This document shows, in pieces, positions 62,976-64,000 of a stretch of 64,000 nucleotides of DNA. The notes below the pieces were generated by a model. That model made no database searches and was not told the origin of the DNA. It worked only from the letters and a program-made list of their open reading frames with translations. Position numbers and translations under genes: made by a program. The stretch is from NCBI RefSeq assembly GCF_900475755.1, contig NZ_LS483411.1, positions 930,001-994,000 of the forward strand. Direction: 5' to 3'. This DNA comes from Haemophilus influenzae (GTDB lineage Bacteria; Pseudomonadota; Gammaproteobacteria; Enterobacterales; Pasteurellaceae). Numbering within the stretch: position 1 is the first letter of the stretch; every line of letters begins with the position of its first letter.

Positions 62976-64000
62976 ATGAAAAAAACTGCAATCGCATTAG
63001 TAGTTGCTGGTTTAGCAGCAGCTTCAGTAGCTCAAGCAGCTCCACAAGAAAACACTTTCTACGCTGGCGTTAAAGCTGGTCAAGCATCTTTTCACGATGG
63101 ACTTCGTGCTCTAGCTCGTGAAAATAAAGTAGGTTATCACCGTAATTCTTTCACTTATGGTGTATTCGGTGGTTATCAAATTTTAAATCAAAATAACTTA
63201 GGTTTAGCGGTTGAATTAGGTTACGACGATTTCGGTCGTGCTAAAGGTCGTGAAAAAGGTAGAACTGTTGCTAAACACACTAACCACGGTACTCACTTAA
63301 GCTTAAAAGGTAGCTACGAAGTATTAGAAGGTTTAGATGTTTATGGTAAAGCAGGTGTTGCTTTAGTTCGTTCTGACTATAAATTCTACGATAAGAAATA
63401 CGGCGAACATCACAGAGCACGTGCCTCTGGTTTATTTGCAGTAGGTGCAGAATATGCAGTATTACCAGAATTAGCAGTTCGTTTAGAATACCAATGGCTA
63501 ACTCGCGTAGGTAAATACCGCCCTCAAGATAAACCAAATAGCGCAATTAACTACAACCCTTGGATTGGTTCTATCAACGCGGGTATTTCTTACCGTTTTG
63601 GTCAAGGTGCAGCGCCAGTTGTTGCAGCACCTGAAATGGTAAGCAAAACTTTCAGCTTAAACTCTGATGTAACTTTCGCATTTGGTAAAGCAAACTTAAA
63701 ACCTCAAGCGCAAGCAACATTAGACAGCATCTATGGCGAAATGTCACAAGTTAAAAGTGCAAAAGTAGCGGTTGCTGGTTACACTGACCGTATTGGTTCT
63801 GATGCGTTCAACGTAAAACTTTCTCAAGAACGTGCAGATTCAGTAGCTAACTACTTTGTTGCTAAAGGTGTTGCAGCAGACGCAATCTCTGCAACTGGCT
63901 ACGGTAAAGCAAACCCAGTAACTGGCGCAATTTGTGACCAAGTTAAAGGCCGTAAAGCGCTTATCGCTTGTCTTGCTCCAGACCGTCGTGTAGAAATCGC
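62976..64000 (+). CDS. ompP5: Outer membrane protein P5 (OmpA family), 3'-truncated by window edge
   Basis: Major outer-membrane protein, adhesin and peptidoglycan tether. Signal peptide of 21 residues ends VAQA, then an eight-strand barrel and a C-terminal OmpA domain (TFAFGKANLKPQAQ..., TDRIGSDAFNVKLSQERADSV). The frame runs off the end after DRRVEIA, a few codons short of the family end. Surface loops carry strain-specific sequence: RENKVGYHRN, GREKGRTVAKHTNHG, FYDKKYGEHHRAR and KPNSAINY. Start after AGAGGACATCAAA. Confidence 0.97.
   Translation, partial: MKKTAIALVVAGLAAASVAQAAPQENTFYAGVKAGQASFHDGLRALARENKVGYHRNSFTYGVFGGYQILNQNNLGLAVELGYDDFGRAKGREKGRTVAKHTNHGTHLSLKGSYEVLEGLDVYGKAGVALVRSDYKFYDKKYGEHHRARASGLFAVGAEYAVLPELAVRLEYQWLTRVGKYRPQDKPNSAINYNPWIGSINAGISYRFGQGAAPVVAAPEMVSKTFSLNSDVTFAFGKANLKPQAQATLDSIYGEMSQVKSAKVAVAGYTDRIGSDAFNVKLSQERADSVANYFVAKGVAADAISATGYGKANPVTGAICDQVKGRKALIACLAPDRRVEI

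Overview
The window is a 64 kb stretch of Haemophilus influenzae, or a very close relative, chromosome. The AT-rich base composition, 46 exact copies of the 9-base DNA uptake signal AAGTGCGGT (about one per 1.4 kb, both orientations), an OmpA-type gene whose product matches outer membrane protein P5, and an FtsI whose catalytic lysine falls at residue 512 all point there. Almost everything is core chromosome. I see no prophage, insertion sequence, CRISPR array, integron or tRNA, and no large undescribed system. The unusual material is small: an iron-box small RNA, a pentanucleotide repeat beside a gene remnant, a PtsN lacking its phosphorylated histidine, and an unrecognised overlapping gene pair.

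Layout. 1-5108: end of a citrate-fermentation operon (citE partial, citF, a citX-citG fusion, a CitT-like carrier). 5491-8286: miaB, ung and the glycyl-radical spare part grcA. 8457-12901: the lepA-lepB-rnc-era operon. 12964-14908: rsmC, divergent from holD-rimI. 14948-21749: formate dehydrogenase fdxG (selenocysteine, TGA codon at 20055-20057), fdxH, fdnI and fdhE, divergent from fdhD. 21787-23800: a small zinc-ribbon membrane protein and a CstA-type carrier with a strong CRP site. 24002-42143: the complete division and cell-wall (dcw) cluster mraZ to ftsZ, then lpxC. 42270-43427: pheA. 43472-46680 (minus strand): lptC-lptA-lptB-ptsN-rapZ. 46730-49449: yjgA, pmbA, a Fur-box small RNA and hpt. 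49514-51117: pentanucleotide repeat, LysE-like remnant and a TcyP-like symporter. 51217-58835: nrdG, 4.5S RNA, cydC, cydD, trxB, a YbbN-like protein, hemH and a hotdog thioesterase. 58881-62606: an unknown gene pair and ydiJ. 62976-end: ompP5, cut by the window edge.

How the genes fit together. Much of the first third serves anaerobic or microaerobic life: citrate lyase assembly, formate respiration, GrcA, NrdG, and the CydDC exporter needed for cytochrome bd. The middle third is one long co-oriented peptidoglycan and division transcript with very short gaps, controlled at its head by MraZ boxes and interrupted by one terminator-like hairpin after mraY. Uptake signals often lie as inverted pairs just after genes and appear to double as terminators.

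Compared with what I remember of strain Rd KW20, the citrate-to-fdhD block and the dcw-to-P5 block are far apart there, so this strain probably carries a rearrangement between fdhD and mraZ. The ftsI and ompP5 alleles also appear to differ from Rd.
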